DNA of 64,000 bases from Streptomyces deccanensis (GCF_022385335.1 NZ_CP092431.1:7998001-8062000), one strand, 5' to 3'; shown: positions 17,068-26,603, counted from the first letter of the stretch. Notes: generated by a model not told the origin, from the letters alone. Program-made: numbers and translations.

Positions 17068-17445
17068 CGCTCTCCTCCCCGGTGCGGGCCCCCCGACGAC
17101 GTCCTTGTCGTCTACGGCCCCCGTGGTCTCTTACGGCCCCCCGTGCGGAAGTTTTCAACTTCCGCTTGATCAAGAATAGTTATGGTCCGGTCGGACTCGG
17201 AGGGCACCCTAGCGTGGCAAGCGGTTGCCGTTCCGCCCGGGCCGAGTGGCCGGACATGCCAGGGGGAACCTCACCGCGCGCATCGCGCCCCTCGCGTCAC
17301 TCATGCGCCCTGTGACAACTTCCCTGCGCGTCACGGAAAGTGCCGACGCGGTCGCGCCGCTAGCGTCGTGCGCTCCGTCAACTCCCGCCGGCGTCCCGGG
17401 ACCCCCGGACGCCTGGGGACTTGAGGACGTTAGGACTCCTACTTC
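17068..17445. promoter_or_regulatory. Divergent regulatory region between AraC gene and conservon-P450 operon
   Basis: 378 bp. GCGGAAGTT (17145-17153), TTC, AACTTCCGC (17157-17165) is a perfect 9-bp inverted repeat, followed by the palindrome CTTGATCAAG (17165-17174) in a lower-GC patch. CAACTTCCCTGCGCGT at 17316-17331, then six bases and AAGT, is repeated exactly at 23461-23486. No start-proximal -10 box could be assigned. The region probably holds promoters in both directions and the AraC operator. Confidence 0.6.
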
Positions 17446-19017
17446 ATGACCGAACCGATATCGCAGGCGGCGACCTGGGCCCTCGCGGCGGCCCTGTGCG
17501 CCACCGCCGTACTCCTGTTGCGCCAGCACGGGATCACCAGGCGGCAGCGCGCCAGGAACGCCGCCCTGGCCGATGACGTGCGGGCCCGGGAGGAAGAGCT
17601 GCGCCATCTGGTCACGGTCCGCCTGCCGGCTCTCGCCGATCACCCGGGCCAGGCCGTCCCCGGCGTCGGACCGCTCGACGACCGCCTCGCCGGCACGGAG
17701 TTCGGCAAGGGCCTCGAGGAGGTGCTCGTCCGCTTCTCCGGCGCCGTCGAGCACGCCCAGCACCGCGCCGACCAGTCCGCCAAGGCCGCTCTCAAGGCGT
17801 CCATGCGCTCGATCCAGGCCCTCGCCAACGAGCAGCAGATGTCCATCTCCGAGATGCAGGAGCGGCACGACGACCCCGACGTGCTGCGCGACCTCCTCGA
17901 AGTCGACCACACCAACGCCCAGTTCGGCCGACGCGCCCAGGCCATCGCCGTGCTCTGCGGCTCCTGGCCGGGGCGGCAGCGGTCCACTTCCCCGCTCGTC
18001 GAGGTGGTCCGGGGCGCCACCTCGCGCATCCGCGACTACCGGCGCGTCCGCGTCCACGGACAGGTCGACCTCGCGGTGGAGAGCCGTGCCGTGGAACCGG
18101 TCGTCCTCGCGATCGCCGAGCTCCTCGACAACGCCGCCCGGCACTCCCAGCCCAACACCACCGTCGAGGTGGACGTCCAGAACGTGCACAACGGCGCCTG
18201 CGTGGTCATCGACGACGCCGGGGTCGGCATGGACGCCCACACCGTGCAGCGCGCCACCCGGCTGCTCGCCGGGGACGGCGAGGTGGACGTGACCCGGCTC
18301 GACGACCCGCCCCAGTTCGGCTTCGCCGTCATCGGGATGCTCGCCCGGCGCTACGGGTTCACCGTCTCCGTGGACACCCGCTCGCCGTACGGCGGAGTCC
18401 GCGCCGTCGCGTTCCTGCCCACCGCGCTGCTCACCCAGCTGGAGCCCGCCACCCCGAAGCCACGGCCCGCCCCGGCGCCGCAACCACGGACCGCCCCGGC
18501 GCCGGCGCCCGTGACCGCCGACGGCCCGCGCCCGACGACCGTCGAGGCCGCGTCCGCCGAGACCGCCGAGACCGCCGAGACCACCGAGGGCGGTCTGCCC
18601 AAACGCCGCCGACGCACCCCCAGGCGGACCGCTGTCCCCGAGCCGGAGCCCACGACCCAGGCCGAGGAGCCCCCAGGCCGATCGCCCGAGGAGAACGCCC
18701 GCATCATGGGTGCCTTCGCCCGCGGCACCCGCTTCGGCCGGGCGGCGGGACGGATCCTCGACGAGGAGGAGTACGTCCGGGAACCCGCCCCCGACCGCGA
18801 TGCGGCCGTGGACGCCGCCCACGACCGGGACCGGGACCGTGACGACGACGGTGACGGCGACCGGGGCCATGACGACGGCCGTGACCGCGCCCTCGACCTT
18901 GACCAGGACCGCCGCCGCGACGGCGACCGTGGCCCCGGCCCCGCTGTCGGTGATGACCTCGGTGACCGTCACACGCCGTCCGCCCCCCACCAGAACGAAG
19001 GGACCCCCCACGCATGA
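17446..19017 (+). CDS. cvnA: Conservon sensor kinase-like ATPase CvnA with Asp/Arg-rich tail
   Basis: 523 residues. One hydrophobic segment near the N-terminus (ATWALAAALCATAVLLL) is followed by a basic stretch and a coiled linker. The GHKL domain has the N box IAELLDNAARHSQPNT, the G1 box DDAGVGMDAHTVQ and a G2-like FGFAVIGMLARRYGF. The tail carries the CvnA pattern GLPKRRRR and RSPEENARIMGAFARGTRFG. It then runs into about 60 residues dominated by Asp and Arg (DRDRDRDDDGDGDRGHDDG and similar). The stop overlaps the start of cvnB by 4 bases. It heads a five-gene coupled operon. Confidence 0.92.
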   Translation: MTEPISQAATWALAAALCATAVLLLRQHGITRRQRARNAALADDVRAREEELRHLVTVRLPALADHPGQAVPGVGPLDDRLAGTEFGKGLEEVLVRFSGAVEHAQHRADQSAKAALKASMRSIQALANEQQMSISEMQERHDDPDVLRDLLEVDHTNAQFGRRAQAIAVLCGSWPGRQRSTSPLVEVVRGATSRIRDYRRVRVHGQVDLAVESRAVEPVVLAIAELLDNAARHSQPNTTVEVDVQNVHNGACVVIDDAGVGMDAHTVQRATRLLAGDGEVDVTRLDDPPQFGFAVIGMLARRYGFTVSVDTRSPYGGVRAVAFLPTALLTQLEPATPKPRPAPAPQPRTAPAPAPVTADGPRPTTVEAASAETAETAETTEGGLPKRRRRTPRRTAVPEPEPTTQAEEPPGRSPEENARIMGAFARGTRFGRAAGRILDEEEYVREPAPDRDAAVDAAHDRDRDRDDDGDGDRGHDDGRDRALDLDQDRRRDGDRGPGPAVGDDLGDRHTPSAPHQNEGTPHA

Positions 19018-19427
19018 TCGAGCCCACGAACAACGAGCTGGGCTGGATGCTCGACGACGTGCTGAAGGTCCCCGAGGCGCGGCACGCCATCCTGCTCTCC
19101 GCCGACGGCATGCTCCGCGCCCACTCCGCCGACATCGACCGCGACGACGCCGAGCGCCTCGCCGCGGGCCTCTCGGGACTGCAGTCCATCAGCCGCAGCA
19201 CCTCGGAGTTCTGCGGCCCCGCCGACCGCCCGTGGCGGCAGACCCTGATCGAGTTCGGCCACGGCTTCGTCTTCCTCGTCGCGGCCGGCGAGGGCGCCTA
19301 TCTCGCGGTCTCCACCGGCGACGAGGTCGACATGGAGGCGGTGACGTACCGCATGCACAAGCTCGTCGACCGGCTCGGCAGGGAACTGACCAGCCCGGCA
19401 CGGCTGGACACGGGCAGCCGGGCATGA
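19014..19427 (+). CDS. cvnB: Roadblock/LC7 protein CvnB
   Basis: A 137-residue roadblock/LC7 protein: ELGWMLDDVLKVPEARHAIL, LSADGMLRAHSADI, AERLAAGLSGLQSISRSTSE and a C-terminal YRMHKLVDRLGRELTS. ATGA overlaps link it to cvnA upstream and to cvnC downstream, so all are likely made in fixed proportion. It should be the scaffold partner of the CvnD GTPase encoded at 19794-20396. Confidence 0.94.
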   Translation: MIEPTNNELGWMLDDVLKVPEARHAILLSADGMLRAHSADIDRDDAERLAAGLSGLQSISRSTSEFCGPADRPWRQTLIEFGHGFVFLVAAGEGAYLAVSTGDEVDMEAVTYRMHKLVDRLGRELTSPARLDTGSRA

Positions 19428-19816
19428 CGCCCCGCCGGCCCCGGGGGCGACTGGTGCGGTCGTACGTCGTCACCGACGGCCGCGCCCACCCGACCCGCAA
19501 CACCCTGGACCTGGTGACGCTACTGGTCGCCGCGACCGATCTGCCGCTGACCGGCCTCAACCCGGAGAAGCGCCGGGTGATGGACCTGTGCCGGCCCGGC
19601 TCGCTCTCCCTGGCCGAGGTGGCGAGCCACCTGGAGCTGCCGGTCAGCGTGACCAAGGTGCTGGTCGCCGACCTCATGGACAGCGGCCACATCGTCACCC
19701 GCGCTCCGTCCCCCACGCTCGAACAAAGGCGCGCCGGAGCAGCCCTCTCGGCCGCCCGGCCGTCCGACGCGAAAATCCTCCAGGAGGTCCTCGATGGGCT
19801 CCGCGCCCGCCTCTGA
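19424..19816 (+). CDS. cvnC: DUF742 protein CvnC
   Basis: 130 residues. GRLVRSYVVTDGRAHPTRNT, then the winged-helix-like HLELPVSVTKVLVADLMDSG, and the conserved end ILQEVLDGLRARL, which matches the other CvnC of this window. The ATG at 19424 overlaps the cvnB stop (ATGA). The 3' end overlaps cvnD by 23 bases, exactly as in the conservon at 12945-12967. Confidence 0.93.
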   Translation: MTPRRPRGRLVRSYVVTDGRAHPTRNTLDLVTLLVAATDLPLTGLNPEKRRVMDLCRPGSLSLAEVASHLELPVSVTKVLVADLMDSGHIVTRAPSPTLEQRRAGAALSAARPSDAKILQEVLDGLRARL

Positions 19817-20396
19817 CGCCGTCTATCTGCGGCCCACGGTGCGAACGGCGGCCAAGCTGCTGATCGTCGGTCACTTCGCGGTCGGCAAGACCACGTTCGT
19901 CGGCACGCTCTCCGAGATCCGGCCGCTGCGCACCGAGGAGGTCATGACCGCGGCCGGCGCGCTCGTCGACGACCTCGCCGGCACCCGCGACAAGACCACC
20001 ACCACGGTCGCCATGGACTTCGGCCGGCTCACCCTCGACGACTCCCTGGTGCTGTACCTGTTCGGCACACCCGGGCAGCAGCGCTTCACCAAGCTCTGGC
20101 AGGACATGACCCGCGGCGCCCTCGGCGCGCTGGTCCTCGCCGACACGCGCCGGCTGTCCCACTCCTTCGACGTGATGGGTGTCCTGGAGGAGCTGGACCT
20201 GCCGTACGCCGTCGCCGTCAACGACTTCGACGGCGCCCCCGTGCACCATCTGGACGAGGTGCGCGAGGCCCTCGACCTGCTGGACGAGACCCCGTTGGTG
20301 CGCTGCGACGCCCGCGACCGGGACTCCTCCACCCGGGCGCTGATCGCCCTCGTCGAGTATCTCCTGGACCGCACGACCGAACTGGAGCCCGCGTGA
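19794..20396 (+). CDS. cvnD: Conservon GTP-binding protein CvnD (P450-linked module)
   Basis: 200 residues. G1 reads IVGHFAVGKTTFVGTL, diverging from the GGFGVGKTT of the two other copies. G3 is LYLFGTPGQQRFTKLW and G4-like is VAVNDFDGAP. The more divergent sequence says this module is an older paralogue than the pair at 8 and 12 kb. The stop overlaps the GTG of the P450 gene (GTGA), so the P450 is part of the same translationally coupled operon. Confidence 0.94.
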   Translation: MGSAPASDAVYLRPTVRTAAKLLIVGHFAVGKTTFVGTLSEIRPLRTEEVMTAAGALVDDLAGTRDKTTTTVAMDFGRLTLDDSLVLYLFGTPGQQRFTKLWQDMTRGALGALVLADTRRLSHSFDVMGVLEELDLPYAVAVNDFDGAPVHHLDEVREALDLLDETPLVRCDARDRDSSTRALIALVEYLLDRTTELEPA

Positions 20397-21760
20397 CCAC
20401 CGCACCGCCGTCCGGCGCGTCCGATCCGTCGGGTCCGCCCCCGGGCTGCCCGGCCCACCGGCCCATGCACGGACCGGAGTTCGCCGCCGATCCGGCCGCG
20501 TTCTACCGGGGCGCGCGTACGACCGGACCGACCGCGCCCGTCGAACTGGCCCCCGGGGTACGGGCCACCCTCGTCACCTCCTACGACGCCGCCCTGCACG
20601 TCCTGCGCAGCACGGAGACGTTCTCCAAGGACCCCCGCCGCTGGAACGACCTCAACGACGGCACCGTCCCCCGGGACAGCCCCGTCGTGCCGATGATGAT
20701 GTACCGGCCCAACGCCCTCTTCTCCGACGGCGAGGAGCACCGGCGGCTGCGCGGCGCCATCACCGACAGCCTCGCCCGGGTCGAGCCGCACACCCTGCGC
20801 GGCTATGTCGAACGCAGCGCCGACACCCTCATCGACCGGTTCACACCCACCGGCGAGGCGGATCTCCTCGGCGAGTACGCGCAGGTGCTGCCCCTGCTCG
20901 TCTTCAACCACCTCTTCGGCTGTCCGGCCGAGCTGGGGCTGAAGCTGGTCGAGGGCATGTCCGGCATCTTCGACGGGGTGGACGCGGAGCGCGCCGACGA
21001 ACTGCTCAGCAGCACGCTCCTCGAACTGGTCACGCTCAAGCGGAAGAAACCCGGGCCGGACGTCACGTCGTGGCTGACCCTGCACCCGGCGAGGCTCACC
21101 GACGAGGAGATGATCCACACCCTCGTCGTCCTCATGGGCGCGGGCACCGAGCCGCAGCAGAACCTCATCGCCAACGGCCTGCGGCTGCTGCTCTCCGACG
21201 ACCGCTTCGCCGGTGACCTGTCCGGCGGCAGCCTCCCCGTGGAGGACGCGCTCGACGAGGTGCTGTGGACCGATCCGCCGATGGCCAACTACGCCGTGCA
21301 CTACCCGAGGAGGGACGTGGTGTACGAGGGCGCGTTGCTGAAGGCCGGTGATCCGCTGGTGGTCTCCCTGGCCGCCGCCAACACCGATCCCGCGCTGACG
21401 AACGATCAGCGCAAGGGGAACCGGGCGCACTTGGCGTGGAGCGCGGGCCCGCACAACTGCCCCGCGCAGAGCGAGGCCCGGCTGATCGCGTCGGTGGCGG
21501 TGGAGAAGCTCCTCGACCGCCTGTCCGACGTCGAACTCGCCGTTCCCGTGAATGAGTTGGAATGGCGCCCCGGCCCCTTCCACCGGGCCCTGGCCGCACT
21601 GCCGGTGACCTTCCCGCCGGCACCCGTGGCAGGCCGACCCCCACCCCGCAGACCGACCACCCCCCAGGCCCGGACCCGCCCCGCCCTCACCGAAGCCCCC
21701 ACCCCGCACCACCCGACATCCCCCTGGACCCGCCTGCTGTCCTGGTGGCGCGGGGAGTGA
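20393..21760 (+). CDS. cvnE: Cytochrome P450, CYP157-like (no ExxR motif), conservon gene E
   Basis: 455 residues, GTG start coupled to cvnD. The heme ligand is Cys356 in HLAWSAGPHNCPAQSEARL, where the usual FGxGxHxCxG has become WSAGPHNCPA. The I-helix region is LVVLMGAGTEPQQNLIANGL. The K-helix motif that should read ExxR is E289-V-L-W (DEVLW). Loss of ExxR is the known hallmark of the CYP157 family, which is linked to conservons in Streptomyces, so I assign it there. The C-terminus has a proline-rich tail of about 50 residues ending RLLSWWRGE, which may contact the membrane. Substrate and electron donors are unknown. Confidence 0.88.
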   Translation: MTTAPPSGASDPSGPPPGCPAHRPMHGPEFAADPAAFYRGARTTGPTAPVELAPGVRATLVTSYDAALHVLRSTETFSKDPRRWNDLNDGTVPRDSPVVPMMMYRPNALFSDGEEHRRLRGAITDSLARVEPHTLRGYVERSADTLIDRFTPTGEADLLGEYAQVLPLLVFNHLFGCPAELGLKLVEGMSGIFDGVDAERADELLSSTLLELVTLKRKKPGPDVTSWLTLHPARLTDEEMIHTLVVLMGAGTEPQQNLIANGLRLLLSDDRFAGDLSGGSLPVEDALDEVLWTDPPMANYAVHYPRRDVVYEGALLKAGDPLVVSLAAANTDPALTNDQRKGNRAHLAWSAGPHNCPAQSEARLIASVAVEKLLDRLSDVELAVPVNELEWRPGPFHRALAALPVTFPPAPVAGRPPPRRPTTPQARTRPALTEAPTPHHPTSPWTRLLSWWRGE

Positions 21761-21784
21761 CGAAGCCGCACCTGCCGCGCGCCG

Positions 21785-22053
21785 GCCGACCTGGTGCGGA
21801 GACCGACGGGCGGGGACCGGGGTCGCGTGGGTGCCGGCTCGGTCGCGTGGGCGGGAAAGCCCCGCCGGCGGGCCGGTTCCGTCAGGCCGGCGCCGCCTCG
21901 GCAGGCGGTGCCGCGTCGTCGGGTCGATGCTGACCCCGCCCCGCGTGCTGACGTCGGCGGGGAGTTGGCCGGCTCCGCCGACCTGGTGCGGAGACCGACG
22001 GGCCGGTGCCGGGGTCGGGTGGGTGCCGGCTCGGTCGGGTGGGCGGGAAAGCC
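21785..22053. repeat. Two 77-bp direct repeats, 192 bp apart
   Basis: Copies at 21785-21861 and 21977-22053 begin GCCGACCTGGTGCGGAGACC and end GTGGGCGGGAAAGCC, with only a few substitutions and no length change. They fill the 341-bp gap between two convergent P450 genes. The sequence between them shows no repeat or gene. Confidence 0.85.
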
Positions 22054-22101
22054 GCGCCGGGCGCAGGTGCATCCGGTCAGCGGGGTGGGGGGTCGGCCCC
22101 G

Positions 22102-23349
22102 TCAGGCGGTGCGGACCGGGAGGTGGCGGTGGCCGTTGGAGATGAAGGACTCCACGTGGCCCAAGTGGTCCTCCGCGGCGGCCAGTCGCAGTGTCGGGAA
22201 GCGGGTGAAGAGGGCCGGGAGGGCGATGCGGGCCTCCAGCCGGCCGAGGGGGGCGCCCAGGCAGTGGTGGACCCCGTGGCCGAAGGCGAGGTGTTCCTTG
22301 TCGGCCCGGGTGACGTCGAAGACGTCGGCGTCCTTGCCGTGCCGTTCGGGGCTGCGCCCGGCGGCCGCGTACGCGGCGAGGATCGGCTCACCCCGCGCGA
22401 TCACCACACCCTCGGGCCCACCGAACTCGGCGAGGGCGAGGTCCTCCACGGCGTAGCGCAGCGGCAGGCTCGCGACCGGCGCCTGCGTCCGCAGCGTCTC
22501 CTCGATCACGTCGTCCCAGGTCGCCCGCCCCTCCCGGACATGCGCGAGCTGCTCGGGGTGGGTCAGCAGGGCGTGGACGGCCTGGTCGAGCAGATTGACC
22601 GTGGTCTCGTGCCCCGCGCTGATCATCAGCACCAGCGTGTCGATCAACTCCTGCTCGCTCAGCCGGGCGTCGTCCTCGTCGCGGGCGGCGATCAGCCCGG
22701 AGGCCAGGTCGTCGCCGGGAGTCTCCCGCTTGGCGGCGACGAGTTCGGCCAGCACCCCCTGCAGCCGCCCGAACGCGGCGGACATCTCCCCGGGATCGGC
22801 GGACGTGTCGAAGATCCTGTCCACCAACTCCCGCAGCTCCACGCCCCGTTCCTCGGGCAGCCCGAAGAGGTCGGTGATCACCTGGATGGGCAGCGGATAG
22901 CAGAACTCCTCCCGCAGATCGACGGACCCCCCGCGCCGGAATCCCTCCTCGATGCGGTCCAGCAGCCCCTTGGTGATCTCCTCGATACGCGGCTGGAGGG
23001 CGTTGGTGCGGCGCGCGGTGAACGCCTTGGCGACCAGGGTCCGCAGCCGTTTGTGGTCCCCGCCGTACGCGGTGAACATGTTCTGCACGGCCACCCACGT
23101 GAACAGCGGCCACTCCGGGGTGATCTCACCGGCGGCGAACCGCGGCCAGTGCTGCCGGGCGTCCTTCGAGACCCGCGCATCGGTCAGCAGCCGCTTGAGC
23201 AGCTCGGGGCTGCTGACGGCCCACGCCTCCACGGCCGGCGGCCCCGGCAGCACGACCCGGGTCACCGGACCCGCCTCGCGGATACGGGCGGCCTCACCGT
23301 GGATGTCACGGCCGGTCGGGTCGATCACTAAGGGGCTCGGGTGGCCCAT
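22102..23349 (-). CDS. Cytochrome P450, CYP154-like
   Basis: 415 residues from an ATG at 23349 that follows CAGGAGGACCCC. It has all standard motifs: I-helix LVLMISAGHETTVNLLDQAV, K-helix EETLR, and heme-binding HLAFGHGVHHCLGAPLGRLE. It is therefore a normal soluble bacterial P450 needing a ferredoxin partner, none of which is encoded nearby. In Streptomyces, CYP154 and CYP157 enzymes are often encoded side by side next to conservons. Here they are convergent rather than in tandem. The family assignment is inferred from context and motifs; the substrate is unknown. Confidence 0.88.
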   Translation of the reverse strand: MGHPSPLVIDPTGRDIHGEAARIREAGPVTRVVLPGPPAVEAWAVSSPELLKRLLTDARVSKDARQHWPRFAAGEITPEWPLFTWVAVQNMFTAYGGDHKRLRTLVAKAFTARRTNALQPRIEEITKGLLDRIEEGFRRGGSVDLREEFCYPLPIQVITDLFGLPEERGVELRELVDRIFDTSADPGEMSAAFGRLQGVLAELVAAKRETPGDDLASGLIAARDEDDARLSEQELIDTLVLMISAGHETTVNLLDQAVHALLTHPEQLAHVREGRATWDDVIEETLRTQAPVASLPLRYAVEDLALAEFGGPEGVVIARGEPILAAYAAAGRSPERHGKDADVFDVTRADKEHLAFGHGVHHCLGAPLGRLEARIALPALFTRFPTLRLAAAEDHLGHVESFISNGHRHLPVRTA

Positions 23350-23460
23350 GGGGTCCTCCTGGGTCGCGGACGGTCCGGCAGCGCAACGTGCAAGCCCGGT
23401 CACGCTACGGCTCGGCGGCGGCGCCGGGCGAGATCATGCGCCGCGCGCTGCGTACGGCGG

Positions 23461-23486
23461 CAACTTCCCTGCGCGTACTCGCAAGT
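23461..23486. promoter_or_regulatory. Copy 2 of a 26-bp element shared with the conservon-P450 promoter region
   Basis: CAACTTCCCTGCGCGT, six variable bases, AAGT. The same 16-base word with the same six-base spacing to AAGT occurs at 17316-17341 ahead of cvnA. Here it lies between the divergent CYP154 gene and the small gene at 23546. Confidence 0.55.
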
Positions 23487-23545
23487 CGGCTGCCGGGGCC
23501 GCTCCTAGGATCGGCCTCACCCCCCACGAAGAGCCGGTGAGTGCC

Positions 23546-23935
23546 ATGACGGTCAGCAGGGCCCCCCGCTGGATGTGTACCTACAGCCCCGAAGTACGCA
23601 CCGTGCCCGCCGGGCGCTGGTGGAACGCCGTACGGGTGCCGATGGCCCTCGGCAGCCTCGCCCTCGAGTCCCTCGGCGACGAGAGCGGCGCCGTCATCAA
23701 GGACGGCTACGGCGGCATCATGTACTGGCTGGTCCCGCCGGGCGACGCGTCCACCTGGCGCCTGCCCGACGTCCAGGTCCTGGGCCGGGGCAGCCATGTG
23801 GCCGTCCCGCCGCTGCGCCGCACCGCGGGGCCCGGCCTCTACTGGCGTGTCCCGCTCACCCACGACACGTACTGGACGAACACGGACCGCCTGCGCACGG
23901 CCCTGAAGGACGCGGCGGCGACGGCCGCCCACTGA
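23546..23935 (+). CDS. Conserved hypothetical protein
   Basis: 129 residues, no signal peptide or membrane segment. The sequence has a compact feel: RTVPAGRWWNAVRVPMALGS, GAVIKDGYGGIMYWLVPPGD, VQVLGRGSHVAVPPLRRT and GLYWRVPLTHDTYWTNTDRL. It is reminiscent of the small Streptomyces proteins that resemble part of the primase-polymerase N-terminal domain, but I cannot see catalytic residues and do not assign a function. It is divergent from the CYP154 gene and shares the intergenic element at 23461. The ATG at 23546 has only a weak ribosome site (GAGCCGGTGAG). Confidence 0.7.
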   Translation: MTVSRAPRWMCTYSPEVRTVPAGRWWNAVRVPMALGSLALESLGDESGAVIKDGYGGIMYWLVPPGDASTWRLPDVQVLGRGSHVAVPPLRRTAGPGLYWRVPLTHDTYWTNTDRLRTALKDAAATAAH

Positions 23936-23955
23936 ACGCCGAACCCCGCACCCCC

Positions 23956-23992
23956 CAGGGGCGCGGGGAACTGCGCGAACAACCACGACGGA
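23956..23992. repeat. Single reverse arm of the intergenic repeat family
   Basis: CAGGGGCGCGGGGAACTGCG, then CGAACAACCACGACGGA, matches the reverse arm at 2404-2440. It lies between convergent genes. Confidence 0.8.
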
Positions 23993-24016
23993 CCGGTACT
24001 CGCCGAACGTCCGCGA

Positions 24017-24448
24017 CTACCCGAGCCCCGCAGCGTGCTTCTCCGACTTCTCCGCAGCCTGAGCCCGCGCCGCCTTCTCGGCCCGCTTCGCCGCCCGCTT
24101 CTGACGGGGTTCCTGATCAGGCAGCCAGCCGAAGGCCAGCGTGCTGCCCACCGCGCCCATCAGCAGCCCCACGACGAACCCGCCGATGTTGGACGTGAGC
24201 CACGTGCCCAGCGAGAGCATGATCCCGAGGATGGAGTAGAACAGGCGCTGCGCCGGATTGAAGATGATCAGCAATCCGCACACGATCATCAGCGAGGGCA
24301 GGAGATAGCCCGCCAGCCCCTGCATTCCGATCTTCAGGATGACCGGGAGCGGCGCCTTCATGGTCAAGAGGATCTCGGCGCCGCCCAACGCCAGCAGCAG
24401 ACCACCGGCGAACGGCCGGTGACCTCTCCATTCCCGGAAGTCGCTCAC
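24017..24448 (-). CDS. DUF6114 membrane protein
   Basis: 143 residues, GTG start at 24448 that overlaps the TAG of the upstream gene by one base. Three to four membrane segments: FAGGLLLALGGAEILLTM, MQGLAGYLLPSLMIVCGLLI, LFYSILGIMLSLGTWLTS and IGGFVVGLLMGAVGSTLAF. The cytoplasmic tail is Lys/Ala-rich and probably helical (RAAKRAEKAARAQAAEKSEK). DUF6114 proteins are encoded directly after DUF6230 proteins throughout Streptomyces. The function is unknown; the coupling suggests a two-part envelope complex. Confidence 0.87.
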   Translation of the reverse strand: MSDFREWRGHRPFAGGLLLALGGAEILLTMKAPLPVILKIGMQGLAGYLLPSLMIVCGLLIIFNPAQRLFYSILGIMLSLGTWLTSNIGGFVVGLLMGAVGSTLAFGWLPDQEPRQKRAAKRAEKAARAQAAEKSEKHAAGLG

Positions 24449-25107
24449 TAGTCGCAGCCCTCGCTCTCGAACCGCATGTGCAGGTCGGGGAGCTTGAAGA
24501 CGGCCGCGGTGGCGGCGTAGTTGTGCTGGTACAGATCGGTGATCGTCACCGTGTCGGCCTGCTGGCCGTAGACACCGGGCTGACCCTTCTGGTCCACCTT
24601 GTCGAAGGTGCTGGAGTCCCGGCCGATCTCGATGTTGTTGAACGAGGCGTCGCCCGAGATGTCGTCGGAGTCGATCGCCAGGTTCTTCACGCTCACCGGC
24701 GTGCCCTTGTTGCCGGCGGTGAGAACCAGCTGGATGCCGCCGAGGTCGACGCTCTGGCAGAGGTTCGTCAGCTTGCCGTTCTTCACGACCGAGGTCACGA
24801 CCAGCACCTGACCGCCGGTGTCACCCTCGTTGGGGCTGTTCTCGATCATGTGGTCCAGCGCGCCGAACTGGGCGAAGCCCTCACCGTCGAGCTTGTCGGC
24901 GGTGACCACGAACGGCATGCCGGAGATGGCGAACTGGACACCCAGCGCGCCCTGCGCGGTCATGATCATCAGACCTGCGGCGACCGCCGTGGCCGGCACC
25001 GCCATCACCGCGGCGCGCTTCAGACGGACCCGCCCGCGTCTTCCGGACGCTTCGGGACCCTCGGGTCTTTCGTTGGTGGACGCCGTGGCGTCCGAGGACG
25101 AGGCCAT
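24448..25107 (-). CDS. DUF6230 exported or membrane-anchored protein
   Basis: 219 residues. A charged N-terminus of about 28 residues precedes one hydrophobic segment (AVMAVPATAVAAGLMIMTAQ). An extracytoplasmic beta-rich domain follows (FAISGMPFVVTADKLDGEGF, LTNLCQSVDLGGIQLVLTAG, TITDLYQHNYAATAAVFKLP). Two cysteines, in NLCQSV and at the very C-terminus (ESEGCD), could form a disulfide. The family has no known activity, although members are sometimes labelled cholesterol esterase without evidence. It is coupled to the DUF6114 gene. The promoter lies in the gap to 25844. Confidence 0.87.
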   Translation of the reverse strand: MASSSDATASTNERPEGPEASGRRGRVRLKRAAVMAVPATAVAAGLMIMTAQGALGVQFAISGMPFVVTADKLDGEGFAQFGALDHMIENSPNEGDTGGQVLVVTSVVKNGKLTNLCQSVDLGGIQLVLTAGNKGTPVSVKNLAIDSDDISGDASFNNIEIGRDSSTFDKVDQKGQPGVYGQQADTVTITDLYQHNYAATAAVFKLPDLHMRFESEGCD

Positions 25108-26497
<1,390 letters not shown>

Positions 26498-26511
26498 CCG
26501 CGCGAGCAGGT

Positions 26512-26577
26512 CGGTCACCGGTCCGGCGGTCGGTGACCGGCCCGGGGCACTGATCGGTTCGCCCGAGCCGGTGCCCC
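26512..26577. terminator. Two hairpins between convergent genes
   Basis: CGGTCACCG (26512-26520) pairs with CGGTGACCG (26531-26539). GGGGCAC (26544-26550) pairs with GTGCCCC (26571-26577). Both lie between the secreted-protein gene and the AA10 gene and can stop transcription from either side. Confidence 0.65.
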
Positions 26578-26603
26578 GATCGGCGGCCCGGTCGCTTGCC
26601 CGA

